Shown in pieces: positions 23,728-35,212 of a DNA stretch of 64,000 bases. Both the position numbers and the translations under genes were made by a program. Numbering within the stretch: the first letter of the stretch is position 1; each line of letters starts with the position of its first letter. The notes under the pieces were generated by a model. It did not search any database and was not told the origin of the DNA. It saw only the letters and a program-made list of their open reading frames with translations. The DNA is from Serinus canaria. Taxonomy: Eukaryota > Chordata > Aves > Passeriformes > Fringillidae. The stretch lies in NCBI RefSeq assembly GCF_022539315.1, contig NC_066316.1, positions 7,579,501 through 7,643,500 of the forward strand, read 5' to 3'.

Positions 23728-26700
23728 CTGCAGCACAAAAACACATCCATGAGTTACTGGTTGCTCATTAATACAGGATACATAAGAGATTCCCCCATCA
23801 AAATTGCTGACATTTGTCTAACAAAAACATGGTAATAAAAATCAGAATGGAAAACAAAAAGAAATGTTGGGAGTGGGAGGATGGGAAAAATCAAGCAGAC
23901 CCAAAATACCACACAGAATAGAAAGCAACACCCAAGAATGTTTTCCACACACTGGAAATATTAATTACCATAAGAGTTATTAGTTCAAAACAAGAACTTT
24001 CAAAGCAGCAGACAGATTTCGCTGTCAGTGGTTTCTGATTTCTTCATAATGGGCATGAAAAGCTGAATGTAACTCCCTGCTCATTCCAAAGAGGGGCTCC
24101 CAAGGAAGCACTCCCACTAATGACTGTGTGCTGATGCTGACTCTGTGAATGCTGAGCAATCACCCTGGGGGATTTTCAACACTTGACGGACCCAAGCAAT
24201 GTTATCCAACTCCTCTGCAACCTCTATTATTTCATCAGTTGCTTTCTAAAGCTACTGAAAGCAAATGCTGTAAGAGCACCAAGAGTTATCAGGTGACACT
24301 TGAGAGAAGTTCTAATGATCTGGACTATGTCATATTTCATGTTTGCTTGTGAAAAACTCTCTTTGAGACATCAAAAACGTGCTTACCCAGACCACCTTGC
24401 GTTTTTAACACAGATTCCAACAGAAGGGGGGTTTTCCTGCCTTTCCACTTCTCTTTCCTGATCCCCTCTCTCATTCAAGGGTAATTCAGACCCATGGACT
24501 TACAGAGCTGTGAGCAGAGAAGAGCCTGGATGTTCACAGCATGGGTATCAAGAGAGCTCTCCCAAGAGGGAGGAATGTTCTGCTGTTCAAAAATACATTT
24601 TATACAATCTTGGCCAGCATTCTCCCTCCCCTACCTATAAAACTTCAAGCCAAAAAGAAGCTGTGGACAAAATTCCTGACAATTCATCTCAGGGAGGGTT
24701 TCCCTGATGTTTAGAATTATCACAGTATGTTATTTTAAGGAAGAGCTGAGTATAAAGTAGACTAAGCTGGGTCCTGCTTCATTGCCCTTGTATGTGGCAT
24801 CTCTGGCCTACACTCAGTGTGTCCCTTCAAAATCCCTGCACAGGAGAAATTCATTCAGCACTGCATTTTTCTGCATTTGTTACATGAGGCTGCAGACAGA
24901 TTTACTGCCATGAAGGTGGACAGGAAGGAAAAAAGTATTTTATTTCTTTGTTTGTTTTACAAAATCACTACCTTGAGCTTTCATGCATCTTCCCTTACAA
25001 GACAGGAGTTTATCCATAAGGAAATTATCCTGTTCTGCTGGTTTTGTTCAGTAAGAGCTGAATGAACCTCACACTAGATTGTCTTGTTGGCTTTTACAAG
25101 CTGTCAGGACTATGCTCTGACTTGCTAACTGAAGAAGAACACTCCAAGTGTGACTCCAACAGAAGAGGGTGCACACATCAGAATGCTGGTTTGACACTTG
25201 TTCTTCCCTGGGGATCACAAACCTCAGCTGTAACAGTTTAAATGTAAGTTCCCAGAGAGAAACTGCTAATTACTATTCTTGAAACACACCAAAATGAAAC
25301 ACCCAATCCCCAGAGCAAGACAGAAGATGAAATACTGAGTAACTTGATAGTGAAAGAAGCTGGAAAATAGAATTCACCAGAGAACCTACAGTGTGCACTA
25401 TGCTATGAAGGCAAACCACAGCTCAGGATCTTGTACAGAACTTTTTACATGTTACAGTGCTAAGTTCACTATGGAAGAGTTCCTTGCTCAAAAGCATTCA
25501 TCAGCTGAGATCTTTGGGCATTGCTGTTTCATCTGGTAGCTGGTATTTCAAGAGTTACTCACAGTTTACACCTGAAATGGTGAGCCCTGACCTGCTCCAG
25601 GCAGAACAGCTGATTTTTTCAGATAGTTCACCTACAGTTTCTGATAATTTTCATGGACTGTAGCTCTGTTCCCATGCACTATGGCATGACAGCACTTATC
25701 CAACATGACTGAAAAAAATCCTCTTAAATGCAGCTCCTGGCAATGGGTAACAGGCAGTGCCTGCCTTAATGGAAAATCCCAACCAATAGAACACTTTAAT
25801 TTTTTTTTAATTACTTATGAGTTTAATGTATTAATAAGATGACTTCAAAGAAAAGCTCTGCACTAACTGATTGCTTCTTTTTCTTCATATCTTTAGAACA
25901 AAAAGTCAGTTTTATCCACCATAACTATCTACTGCTTCTATCTGTTAAAAATCTCCACAGGAAAGCTTCTTTATGAACACTGCCCCTCAATCTTGACAAT
26001 GTGCTCCCTTTTTTCTTTCCAAAATGCAAGACATTCTTAACTCAAACACTGAAACCATAATTAGAAAAATTTCTAATCTCAGGAAAATCTAGCTGTGTTC
26101 CTCCCCAAGTTATGCTATTTTTTTCCCTTTTTCAGCCTGAATGCAGTTGACATTTAGGCAAACATTAGCAACTGAAATGGAGTGAATAAATCCATCCCAA
26201 GGTGGCTAAAGAGCTCTCCCGTGTGGTTTTCCATAGCATTGCCTGACAGACCCTAACACACCTTCAACCAAGCATGCAAAGGAAAGATCTTATCCATGCC
26301 AACATGCAGAATACACCACCCAAGATCAGTAGCTAAAAGGGGAACTTTTCATACAAAAAGATTCAGTAATCACCACAACGAGTGCCTTCATGAGAAACAA
26401 AGCTGGAATTGGACTCAGTAATTCTGAGAGGCTCTGGAACACATTTACCTCTGGAAAGCTCTCAAAGCCTGGAGGGTTACAATGTCAGTACTTTATGACC
26501 ACTAGAGAGTGAAACTTAACATCTCCAGCAACAAAATACACGTGATGTTAACCAACTTGTGAATAAATTCCAAGTAGAAACATTAATTTAGGTTTTAAAA
26601 ATCTTTAATCAAAAAGCAGATGTGAAAACACACCTAGAAAATTAATTCCTGTTCCTCTCTGTCTGTATCAGTTTTGAAAATCTTCTTCTTAGAACACTAA

Positions 26701-29393
26701 ATCCTGGCATATTCAACAGGAATTTGTACCTTTGCAGGTGGAGACTGCCAGAAAACCAGAATTTTATATGAATTCATGCCTGGTTTTTAATCCATCTCAA
26801 TTTTCCTTTGACACCATCTGCTTTTAACCAGTCCAAAAGTGGCCTCAACTGGACAGACAAAATGTGGGGGAGGAACCTGCTGGTGCACGTGGTGATTACC
26901 AACCCATGTAGAAAAAGTCCAACCCTGAACTGGTCAAAGGGGTTGTTAGGAAGTCTCAAATCCCAACAGGATGATACCTGTTTAATGAATCATAGAACCT
27001 GTTTTCAGAAGCAAGCAGATTTTTCCATGGAGATTCCCGTCTATTAGGGGGAAAAACACTACCTTTAAAAGCTATCAGAGGTCTTCATTTTGTTCACTTT
27101 TAGCACCTTCAACACCAGGGGGTTTCAGCAGATTCAAGAGTTCTACTTGCATGTTTCAGGAAATATTAAAAGCCCACAGCTTAAGTCTTTTCTGTTTGCT
27201 CCAAAAAGCACAGGCCTGATTTTAGACAGGACACTAACTAAAAACATTCACTCTGAGTAACAACAACTTCATCCTCTACCTCTGGGGAAGCTCTGAAGAG
27301 AAAATTTTGCTGACTTGCCAGTTTTCTTAAGTGTGCTTTGCTTAATCCGTGTGTGTGACTCCCATCCTCCCTGCAGAGGTCAGGAGCAGCTCTCCAGCCC
27401 TACCAGGTGAAAAATCCCCTCCTGGCAAAGACAGTGTTAGTGTCCCAAACTGCAGCTCCCCTTGCCTAAACAAAGCTAATTTAACAAGCTGCTTGCTGAG
27501 AGAGACTTGGCAAGGTGGCAAATGCAGAGAGTTAAGAAAAATGCAAGGATATTTAAGAGAGAATTCTTCTAACAGCTTCTCCTTCTATGAAATTCTCCTT
27601 ATCCTGGCAGAGCATGCCATCAACACTGACTAGAAAATGGTATCAGCAGGCCTGAAGAATGTGCTGTGGCACCTTCCAGCAGGTTAGGACAGCACTGGGA
27701 AAGAAAACTGACATTAAATAAACACAAAATTCTTATTTTGGATTAGATTATATACCCAGGGAAGCTCACACCAAGTTAAATTCTATCTGTGTTTCCCACT
27801 GGATGAATGAAGACAAAAGGTTGATGGAGAGAGTGCCCCAGTAAATCCAAGAGATATCTCAAAAATCCTCTGTACTCCTCTAGGTCAGAAAGCATTTTTA
27901 AACAGACCTCAGCAACCTCTGAATTTCACCAGCTGGAAAAAGATCAAAAAAACTGGAAGCATAGAACAGTTTACAAAAACTTACTTCTGTAGAACCAAGA
28001 CTTCAGAACATCCCAGACTCCCCAGAAGAGTCAGCTATTGAGAGTTGCCCTACTTATTAATCCCTTTACCCTATGGATAAGCAATTTGAGCAGAGTACCT
28101 ACAGCCAAAGGGCCAGGTCAGCAACTGCCTCGCACAACATGAACTCTAAAATGCTCTTTAGGACTCCTCACACCAATTATTTCTGTGACAAGCTGCCCCT
28201 CAATGCCACCTTTTGAAGCAGATCAAAGTGTCAGCACAAGAGACCTTGGTTAAAGAAGGTCAGAGCTACTGGGGAGGAGGGGAGAGGGCAGGGGAAGCCA
28301 GGGCCAAAGGTGATGCAGTGTTTTGTTGCACTGACAGTGTGGCAGAGAGAATATCAACACCAATGGCACTTGCAGCTTGACAAAAAACAAAGCAAGCAAC
28401 CAGAACCATGGCTGCAGACACCTCAAACTCCTGGATTTATTCTAAAAGAGAGAAAGATACTGAGAGTGTTTAGTGTTGTATTTTAGAACTGAAGACACCA
28501 AGGGCAACCTCAACTACAAGTGAGGCCACTCAGAGAACAATTGGTTTTAATACTCTGATCACCAAATCTTCCATAGCTGTTTCCAACAGCCAGATTTTAA
28601 TGGGAATTCAAGGAATTTCAAAAACAGCATTCCCAAGTTGAATGTGTTCTCTTGTTTTCTCTCAAGAATTCAGGTAACTTCCTCAGATTATCAGGGGTCA
28701 GAACCCTTTAACCTCTGTGTACACAACACATAGGAATTCTAAATGAACCATAAGCCTTCTGCTTAAAGTAAATGACAATTAAACATACTCCAAAAACTTG
28801 CTAAAGCAGCCATTCCACTTCCTGAAAATGCCTTCCAAAACACTCCCTGCCTACCAGAGCTCCAGCTGACAAGTTAGCAAAGATTGGTTGATGCACTGAA
28901 GGATGTAAAACATTTCTATACTTCTTCAGGATGGACTTTCTTAGATTGGCTACTGAAAATTGTCACAGAATCAGATCTTACCAAGATAACTGAAATATCC
29001 ACAAAGGCATTCTGTGAGTGGCAGAGAAATAGAAAGGTCACCTGTTCTCTAGATTTACTACTGAGCATGTGAACTGCAGTACTGAATTTGGTTTCACCTT
29101 GCAGGAAATTTCAGACTTCAAATGAAAAATTCAACATTGCTGTAGGCAGATATAGACCTTATTAAAATAAACTTTTTTTGGGTAAAACTTTTGGTTTTAC
29201 TGTCAAAAATTTCTCTTGTTAGCATTCTCCAAAAGTAAGCCTTCATTCTTACTTAAAACTGCTAAAAGCAGTTTCACAGCAGCCATTTTAAACCCATAAA
29301 GATGATCTTTACTATTCCACTCCAGTATCTTTAGCAGCATGTGCAACAAGAACAAATGCAAGGAAAAACCAGCTGGTAGAAAAAGGAGAGTAC
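23728..29393 (-). other. ENAH introns flanking cassette 11a
   Basis: The two introns (23728-26977 and 27041-29393) are AT-rich and, apart from exon 11a, contain nothing I can assign. Confidence 0.8.
26978..27040 (-). CDS. ENAH: ENAH cassette exon 11a (epithelial)
   Basis: A 63-nt segment has an acceptor ending CCCCCTAATAG and a donor GTATCA. It reads, in the phase of its neighbours, RESPWKNLLASENRFYDSL followed by N. Human exon 11a is also 21 codons and reads RDSPRKNQIVFDNRSYDSL then H. Length, phase (2 in, 2 out), position between the KPWERT exon and the coiled-coil exons, and the SP.KN...NR.YDSL pattern all agree. In mammals this exon is included in epithelial cells under ESRP control and carries a phosphorylated serine in the S-P context, which is retained here. 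The donor is relatively weak, as expected for a regulated cassette. Function in this species is inferred. Confidence 0.85.
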
Positions 29394-29460
29394 CTGGAAA
29401 TAACAGGTGACTTGCTTCCATTCACTGTATTTGTCCTTTCCCAAGGCTTTCTTGTTAGTT
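29394..29460 (-). CDS. ENAH: ENAH exon: KPWERT linker
   Basis: This 67-nt exon encodes ELTRKPWERTNTVNGSKS followed by PVIS, a well-conserved linker of EVH2. The acceptor is AG at 29461-29462 (TTTTCCAG) and the donor GT at 29392-29393 (GTACTC). Phase is 1 in, 2 out. It is the exon to which either the 11a cassette or the next constitutive exon is joined; both complete the AG with an A to give arginine. Confidence 0.95.
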
Positions 29461-31421
29461 CTGGAAAACAGAGTGAGGAGATGAAAAACTGTCTTTTTCC
29501 ATCCACTGTGTAATTGATGAGAGGAAACTTCAAGCATCTGGCAACTCAAGTCAGCTGCTTGGTGTTTTGCTCTTTTTATTACATTGCTTTAGCTCTTTCA
29601 CATTCAGCTACCCCTTTGTATTCATCTGTGAATGCATCAAGTGAGAGCATCCTGGAGTGTCACTGCTCTCCCAGCCACTGTAAATGCCATTTGATTCTTG
29701 ATCCAGCTGGGAGAAGGTCTGGATTTATTTATTTTGGATTTATTTATAGGTATTTATAGGTCCTGGATGGCTTCAGCTGTGAAACATGGAATTCTGTAAC
29801 CAGTCAGCTGCAAACACTTGAGGAATAGGTTTCTAAGCTAAAGGAGTTCTCCTAAACTCTTAATGATAGAAAATTAATTCAGTGCCAGTTTCAGTGAAGT
29901 GCCAGCAGACACAACCTGACACAACTAGAGTATCTTTCAGCAAAAAGAAAGAAGAAGGTTCATTCCTTACACCTGCACAAGTTAAAACAGCCTTTCTGCA
30001 GTGTGGATTGTTATTACTTGCTATCATTACTTACTCAGGACTTCAGTGTGCCAGTGATCTTGTCAGTCTTCATATTTGGACCTTGTCTGGTGTGCTCCCT
30101 TTCTTTCATATTGCTTAGCTCTGCTAAGCTGGCAAGCAGAGAGGCAGAAAGGCCCTTTCAGAGTCTCAGAGTCTCTTACTGACCAGAAATAAAAATTCCC
30201 TGGGATGCAGCTGGATACTGAGAATATCTAAACTGTACAAGTCTGCCAGCAGAGTCTGTAACCCAGCCAAGTGCAGGCTACTTATGCTAGTAATAAGCCT
30301 TAAAATTAATTTTATACACCAGTTTTCAGAACTTGTCCTGCCATAGGAGTTATTTTAGCAGGATTTTAGCTATATCCGCAAAACTGAGAAAGTTCTGCCA
30401 TGGCTGCAGTTTGCTCAAGGATCCCAAGCATTCCTCTAAAACCTGTTCCAGTGATGAGGCTCAGCATTACCAGAGCATCTCACAGCAAGAAACAAAGAAA
30501 ATTTTCTCAACTGCAAGGGAATGGTCAAATTCTGAATGCATTTGACATTTTTAAAAGGTTTGATGAGGCTTCTTATCATCACCAATTAAAGGAACCACTT
30601 CCATCGGTTTTAATTTCCTTCTTTTTGGGCCTGTATTACCAGAAGTGTTCCAAAAGCAGTCATTTTCCCAAGGTTAATGTCCTTTCTGTTTAACAGAATG
30701 AAGCAGACTCTCTTAATAGAAGAGGAAAAAAAGGGGTGTGAGTGTGTGGGAAAACCTTGACTTGTGTGATGTCATTGATTTCATTGCAGTCTGACTTCTC
30801 TAGATGAGTGCCTGTATCTCAATACTAAGTTTGCCAGTTATTTCCATCTAGACACACAACTCCTAGGAGTCCTTTTTATTCCCCAGCCAGGTGTCACCTG
30901 GGTTTGGTTCACACTACAGCAGTGGTTAAGGTCTGCACATCATCAAGTGGCTGAATCATCTAGAGAAGTGCACACATGGGCAAGAAATCAGCAGAGGAAG
31001 CTGGAACAGACTGAAAGTTGGTGTATTCATTATCCAGTTACTCCCTTTCTGCTTCCACTGCCTTTTGGGGTGACAGACTGCAGGGTGACATGGCACAGCC
31101 CCCTCCTTTTGCAGGTATGCTGACAGTACCTCTTGGCCAACTGCAGAATGTGTAAGTTCTCCTACTGACTGTGTTGGCTACACAGCTCCAAACACTGCCT
31201 CTTCAGCAGAGGGATCATGGGCAAAAAATTTCAACACTCCGCATTTATATTCTTTATTCACTTGGTTCTTTTTATCCATCATCTTCTGAACCAGGAGCCA
31301 TTCTACAGCAAAACCCCAGGCTGTAATCGTGGGAGCTCCAAAATTCAGCAGAGCTGACCAAGATTTATCACTAGATTTTAGCATTACAGAGTCCCAGAGT
31401 TCACAAACCTGAGCTACTTAC
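29461..31421 (-). other. ENAH intron
   Basis: This 2.0-kb intron has no recognised repeat or extra exon. The neighbouring short intron 31471-31752 contains an AT-rich simple tract with ATTAGATAA units at about 31,700-31,740. Confidence 0.8.
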
Positions 31422-31470
31422 CAGGTGTGCTTGTCGAAGAAACCTTAGAAGATGAAGACTCTGATTCTTC
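31422..31470 (-). CDS. ENAH: ENAH exon: serine-rich linker
   Basis: This 49-nt exon encodes EESESSSSKVSSTSTP, a low-complexity acidic/serine linker inside EVH2, equivalent to human EDSEPVTSKASSTSTP. The acceptor is AG at 31471-31472 (TAATCAG) and the donor GT at 31420-31421 (GTAAGT). Phase is 0 in, 1 out. Confidence 0.92.
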
Positions 31471-31752
31471 CTGATTAAAATGGAGAAGAGAGGGAACAGG
31501 GAGAGAGGAGAGAAGGAGAAAAATAAATCTTTATAATCTGTTAGATTCACAAGAATCAATTTTTATATATATTTAAAACTGTATATAGAAAATGAGCAAG
31601 CACTTCACAGAGTAGGGGTTATATGTATATTTATACAGTTAAGTATAAATAATCTCTTGTACACCACTGGAATCTCTCTGATAAGCCTTGAGTATTGAGT
31701 AATTAATAAAATTAGATAATTAGATAAAATTAGATAAAATTTCTCAACTCAC

Positions 31753-31807
31753 AGCTTTATCTTCTTTCTGCTCTGGTTCTGTTGATCCCTTTTCAGCAAT
31801 TCTTCTC
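31753..31807 (-). CDS. ENAH: ENAH exon: basic end of FAB motif and acidic linker
   Basis: This 55-nt exon encodes RRIAEKGSTEPEQKEDKA, which completes the RRRR basic tail of the F-actin-binding motif and starts an acidic linker. The acceptor is AG at 31808-31809 (TTACAG) and the donor GT at 31751-31752 (GTGAGT). Phase is 2 in, 0 out. It is very close to human AEKGSTIETEQKEDKG. Confidence 0.93.
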
Positions 31808-32189
31808 CTGTAAGCAGAGACAAAAGTTACCAAGCTCATCATGGCTTTAAGATGGAAGGATGTTGTTTACTGCAATTAAAGACTTATAGAGCCTCATGAA
31901 AATTAGTGTTTTAAGAAGTACTTTCAAAACACCTTCAAAGGCAAAGCCCTCCTGCCAAAGCAACTGTGCAATTTGAAGTCTGCATGCCCTCCCTTACTGC
32001 TGCACAAAGGCTTACACAGAAGTACTGGATTACACTCAAATAAAAATGGCTATTCATGAAACACGATCAGCCTCCCAAAGCAACCACGAGCTGCTCTCCA
32101 TCTGATCCTCAGCCAGCTGCAAGCAGGCACCCCAAACCCCACCTGGGTGATGACTAAGCAGATGGAGCAGAGCAGGAACAGCTCCTCAC

Positions 32190-32329
32190 CTCCTGGCCAG
32201 CAGGGCACTCATTTCTTCCATCAACCCACTGCCTCCCAAGGGAAGGGGTCCATTTCCACGGCCACCGTCTGTTTTGGATGAAGCAGAGCCTCCTCCTCCT
32301 CCTCCACTCGAACTGGAGGAGTCTTCACC
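32190..32329 (-). CDS. ENAH: ENAH exon: F-actin-binding motif
   Basis: This 140-nt exon begins GEDSSSSSGGGGGGSASSKT and continues GNGPLPLGGSGLMEEMSALL. LMEEMSALLAR plus the RRR that continues into the next exon is the F-actin-binding (FAB) motif of Ena/VASP proteins. The acceptor is AG at 32330-32331 and the donor GT at 32188-32189 (GTGAGG). Phase is 0 in, 2 out. The serine-glycine tract (five Ser, six Gly) replaces a non-repetitive stretch in human, MEDTSFPSGGNAIGV, and looks like a codon-repeat expansion in this lineage. Confidence 0.95.
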
Positions 32330-32437
32330 CTTCAGAGCACACAAAAAGACAGCAGATGTGCCAACAGAATGAGAGCTGACTTCATGGAACCAGCGAAGTT
32401 CATGTGTAAGAAAGGCACATATTGTATTTGCTGGGAA

Positions 32438-32836
32438 TGTCCTGATGAAGGCAGGAATGATGCATCTGACTCCACGTTTTCAGAAGGCTAATTTATTGCT
32501 TTTATATTATATTATATTAAAGAATACTATACTATACTAAAGCATACAGAAAGGATAGCTACTCAGTGCTAAAAAGTTAATAATGAAAACTCGTGACTCT
32601 TTCCAGAGTCTTGACACAGCTTGGCCCCAACTGGCCAAAGAGTCAAAACAACTCACACCAGAATCCAATGGAACAATTATCTTAAGGGAAAACAATCCCC
32701 AAACACACTCCACATGTGAGTACTACACAGGAGAGGCAAATGAGGTAAGAATTGTTTTCCTTTTCTCTGAGGCTTCTCAGCTTCCCAGGAGAAAAATCCG
32801 GGGTGAAGGGATTTTTCAGGGAATGCGAATGCTACA
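32438..32836. mobile_element. Solo LTR inside a 670-bp ENAH intron
   Basis: The element starts TGTCCTGATGAAGGCAGGAA and ends GAATGCGAATGCTACA, giving TG...CA ends over 399 bp, with a TATATTATATTATATT tract. It matches the fragment at 3462-3800. It occupies more than half of the intron between the F-actin-binding and polyproline exons. No clean target-site duplication was found (flanks GGGAA and GGCAC). Confidence 0.7.
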
Positions 32837-32999
32837 GGCACAAGTGCATAAAGGATGGTATGGGCTGGCAGCACACCTTGGAATGCTTTTTTCTTCATGA
32901 ATTGAGCCTACCCCAAATGCCTTCATATTGCAGTTGACCTTGACCAAAACTTAGGAAGCGGGGACAGGAAGGGGACAAAGAAACCAGAGCTCTATTTAC

Positions 33000-33307
33000 C
33001 CGTGAGACTTTCCTAAGTTTGGCTCCAGCGAGTGCAGCTGCTAGTCCAGTTAGAGGGCGATTGTCCTCGGCCACGAATCCCGCTGAAAAGCCAGAGGCTG
33101 GCAGGGGGGGAGCCGGAGGGGGCAGGGGAACGGGAGGGGCTTGGCTGGGCAGCGGAGGAGGCGGCGGCGGCGGCGGGGGCGGCCCCGAAGGTGGGAGGGG
33201 AGGAGGTGGTGGAGGGCCAGGAGGAGGTGGGGCTGCTACTGAAGACTGAGCTGGGCCAGGGGGCAGGGGAGGTGCAGGAGGAGGTGCAGGCGGTCCTTGG
33301 ACAACAC
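33000..33307 (-). CDS. ENAH: ENAH exon: polyproline core and G-actin-binding motif
   Basis: This 308-nt exon encodes VVQGPPAPPPAPPLPPGP, then several GPPPPPPLP-type blocks including a run of ten prolines before LPSQ. These are profilin/profilin-actin and SH3/WW docking sites. A spacer ASGFSAGFVAEDNRP follows, then LTGLAAALAGAKLRKVSR, the thymosin-like G-actin-binding (GAB) motif. RKVS matches the second conserved basophilic phosphorylation site. The acceptor is AG at 33308-33309 and the donor GT at 32998-32999 (GTAAAT). It enters in phase 1 and leaves in phase 0. The proline codons are CCG/CCT-rich, so the opposite (+) strand carries dense G runs. Confidence 0.96.
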
Positions 33308-35212
33308 CTAGTGTCAGAGAGAAAACAAAGAGAAGACATTAAGGATTTAGAAAACAAAGGTCTTGCTTCCATTGAAAGGGTGGCTCTTTTGCTCAGTGTA
33401 CGAGACATTAAAACTGGTAAGATACTGGGCAAGAAAACACTGAATTTCAGCATGAGAGAAGCATTCTTATATAATGTACTAAAAAAATTACACAGTATCC
33501 TGTGAGAGATCAGACAGCTCCAGAGACATTGACATGAAACCCCTCCACTCAGGTTCTGTGCTGCAGCCAAGAACAGCTTTACACCAGGAAACAGGCAGAG
33601 GGTAAAGTCAGGCATGAGCATCACAGCAGGAGGAACAGCAGGGTGTGCTCACATGGTGCTGAACAGCATCTCACTGCATTAACAAGCACTGACACATCAC
33701 CCAAACATCTGAACCCCTGGACTGTTTGAGTGCCAATGCTAATTTCTAAGCTGTATGTAAATCTTTCCTTTAAAACAATTCCAGCAATCAACTTTTACAA
33801 TTTAATACAAACAGCAATTAGTGAGTTAGAAGACTGACATATTTCAAGCTAATGGGAAGAAGCCCTTCTACTTTTTATTAATCATTCTTCTACTTATTTA
33901 AATTCACATTGTTATCCAAATACAAAATGTACTTTGAAAAAAGAATATTCTGATGATCACTGCATTATTATTATTGGAAGAGTTTAAGAAATCTTGACGT
34001 AGACAACAGCTCCACACCTCCACAGATCCTACCTCTGTCTCACCAAAACCACCAAAAGGCAGAAAACATACTGCACAACTACCTTTATTTCTAAAGGCAG
34101 GAATTTCACATATGAGTCTTCTTGGTTTCCTACTCTGCTACCCACTGCAGAAATTCAAAAGCCTGTTATACCCTCCTGCCATCACTCACTGTCCAAGGGC
34201 ACACTTTTATTCTGTACTAGAAGTGAGGCCATTCACTGTAATTCCACTCTATTTTCCTGCTCCCAAAGCAGCTCAGACCTTCATTTCAGACAGGAGGATG
34301 TAAACATGGTCCATTCTGCATGGCTTGTACCAGGCTGCTTATCCCCCAGGAGTCCCTCTGCCCACAGCTATGGAGCTACTGCAGAGTTCAGTACAAAGAC
34401 CTACATCTACTAAATCCACCTAAATCTGTTAAATCAATATAAAAGCAGGATCTAGGTTAACAAAGACATGTATTACCATGTAAAATGCATTTCTATCATA
34501 CTGGTGGAGTGTTCATTAAGGCTGTCACCTGCTTAATCAAACTTTTTGTCCTAAGTCATCTTAGCTGCACTGGTAAAATACTGCAGAAAGATCTGTCTCT
34601 CTGTATCTAAATACACACATATATATGTATGTGCACACAGCAATGTATCAAAATACAACCACAGCCCAGAAAGAAATGCTGTAGGTGTCTCACATGGCTT
34701 TCTAAATTTGAATTATTCTTCACTGAAGGTCATTTACATGTCCCAAGCCCCACATGTGCTCCTCTATGCTGGCTGCCATTAGGAAATGAATTATCTATGA
34801 GCTAATGAAGTGGTAACACCACTTCCCAAATAAACCATGACCTCACTGAAGGTCATTTACATGTCCCAAGCCCCAAATGTGCTCCTCTATGTTGGCTGCC
34901 ATTAGGAAATGGATGATCTATGAGCTAATGAAGTGGTAACACCACTTCCCAAACAAACCAACAGTGCAGGGCTTACCAAGCAAGAATGTGACCAACTGTG
35001 TTCTCAAAAGGCAAGTTCTTAAGAAATCAGGATTTTACTCATGAGAGGCCACGGAACATCAGCTCCTAGGCACGGAGCTCTTCCATTTCCCTTACCCCAG
35101 CAGTGCCTGGCATGAGGATCAGTGCAGCCTGGGAAGAAGCACCGTGCTCATGCCTGGGGGCAGTCAGGGCTCTGCCCCTTAGCGCATTAGTAGCAATAAC
35201 AGAAAGCCTTAC
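33308..35212 (-). other. ENAH intron carrying a 123-bp tandem duplication
   Basis: This 1.9-kb intron separates the polyproline exon and the large exon. Its only notable content is the tandem duplication at 34721-34962. Confidence 0.85.
34721..34962. repeat. Tandem duplication, period 123 bp
   Basis: CACTGAAGGTCATTTACATG starts at 34721 and again at 34844. The two copies differ at only a few positions (for example CCCCACATG versus CCCCAAATG, TATGCTGG versus TATGTTGG). Confidence 0.9.

Noticed and set aside
33013..33624. Long Ser/Pro frame in the second minus frame across the polyproline exon
   Set aside because: It is a frame shadow of the CCG/CCT proline repeat. The real frame is fixed by splice phases and the GAB motif.
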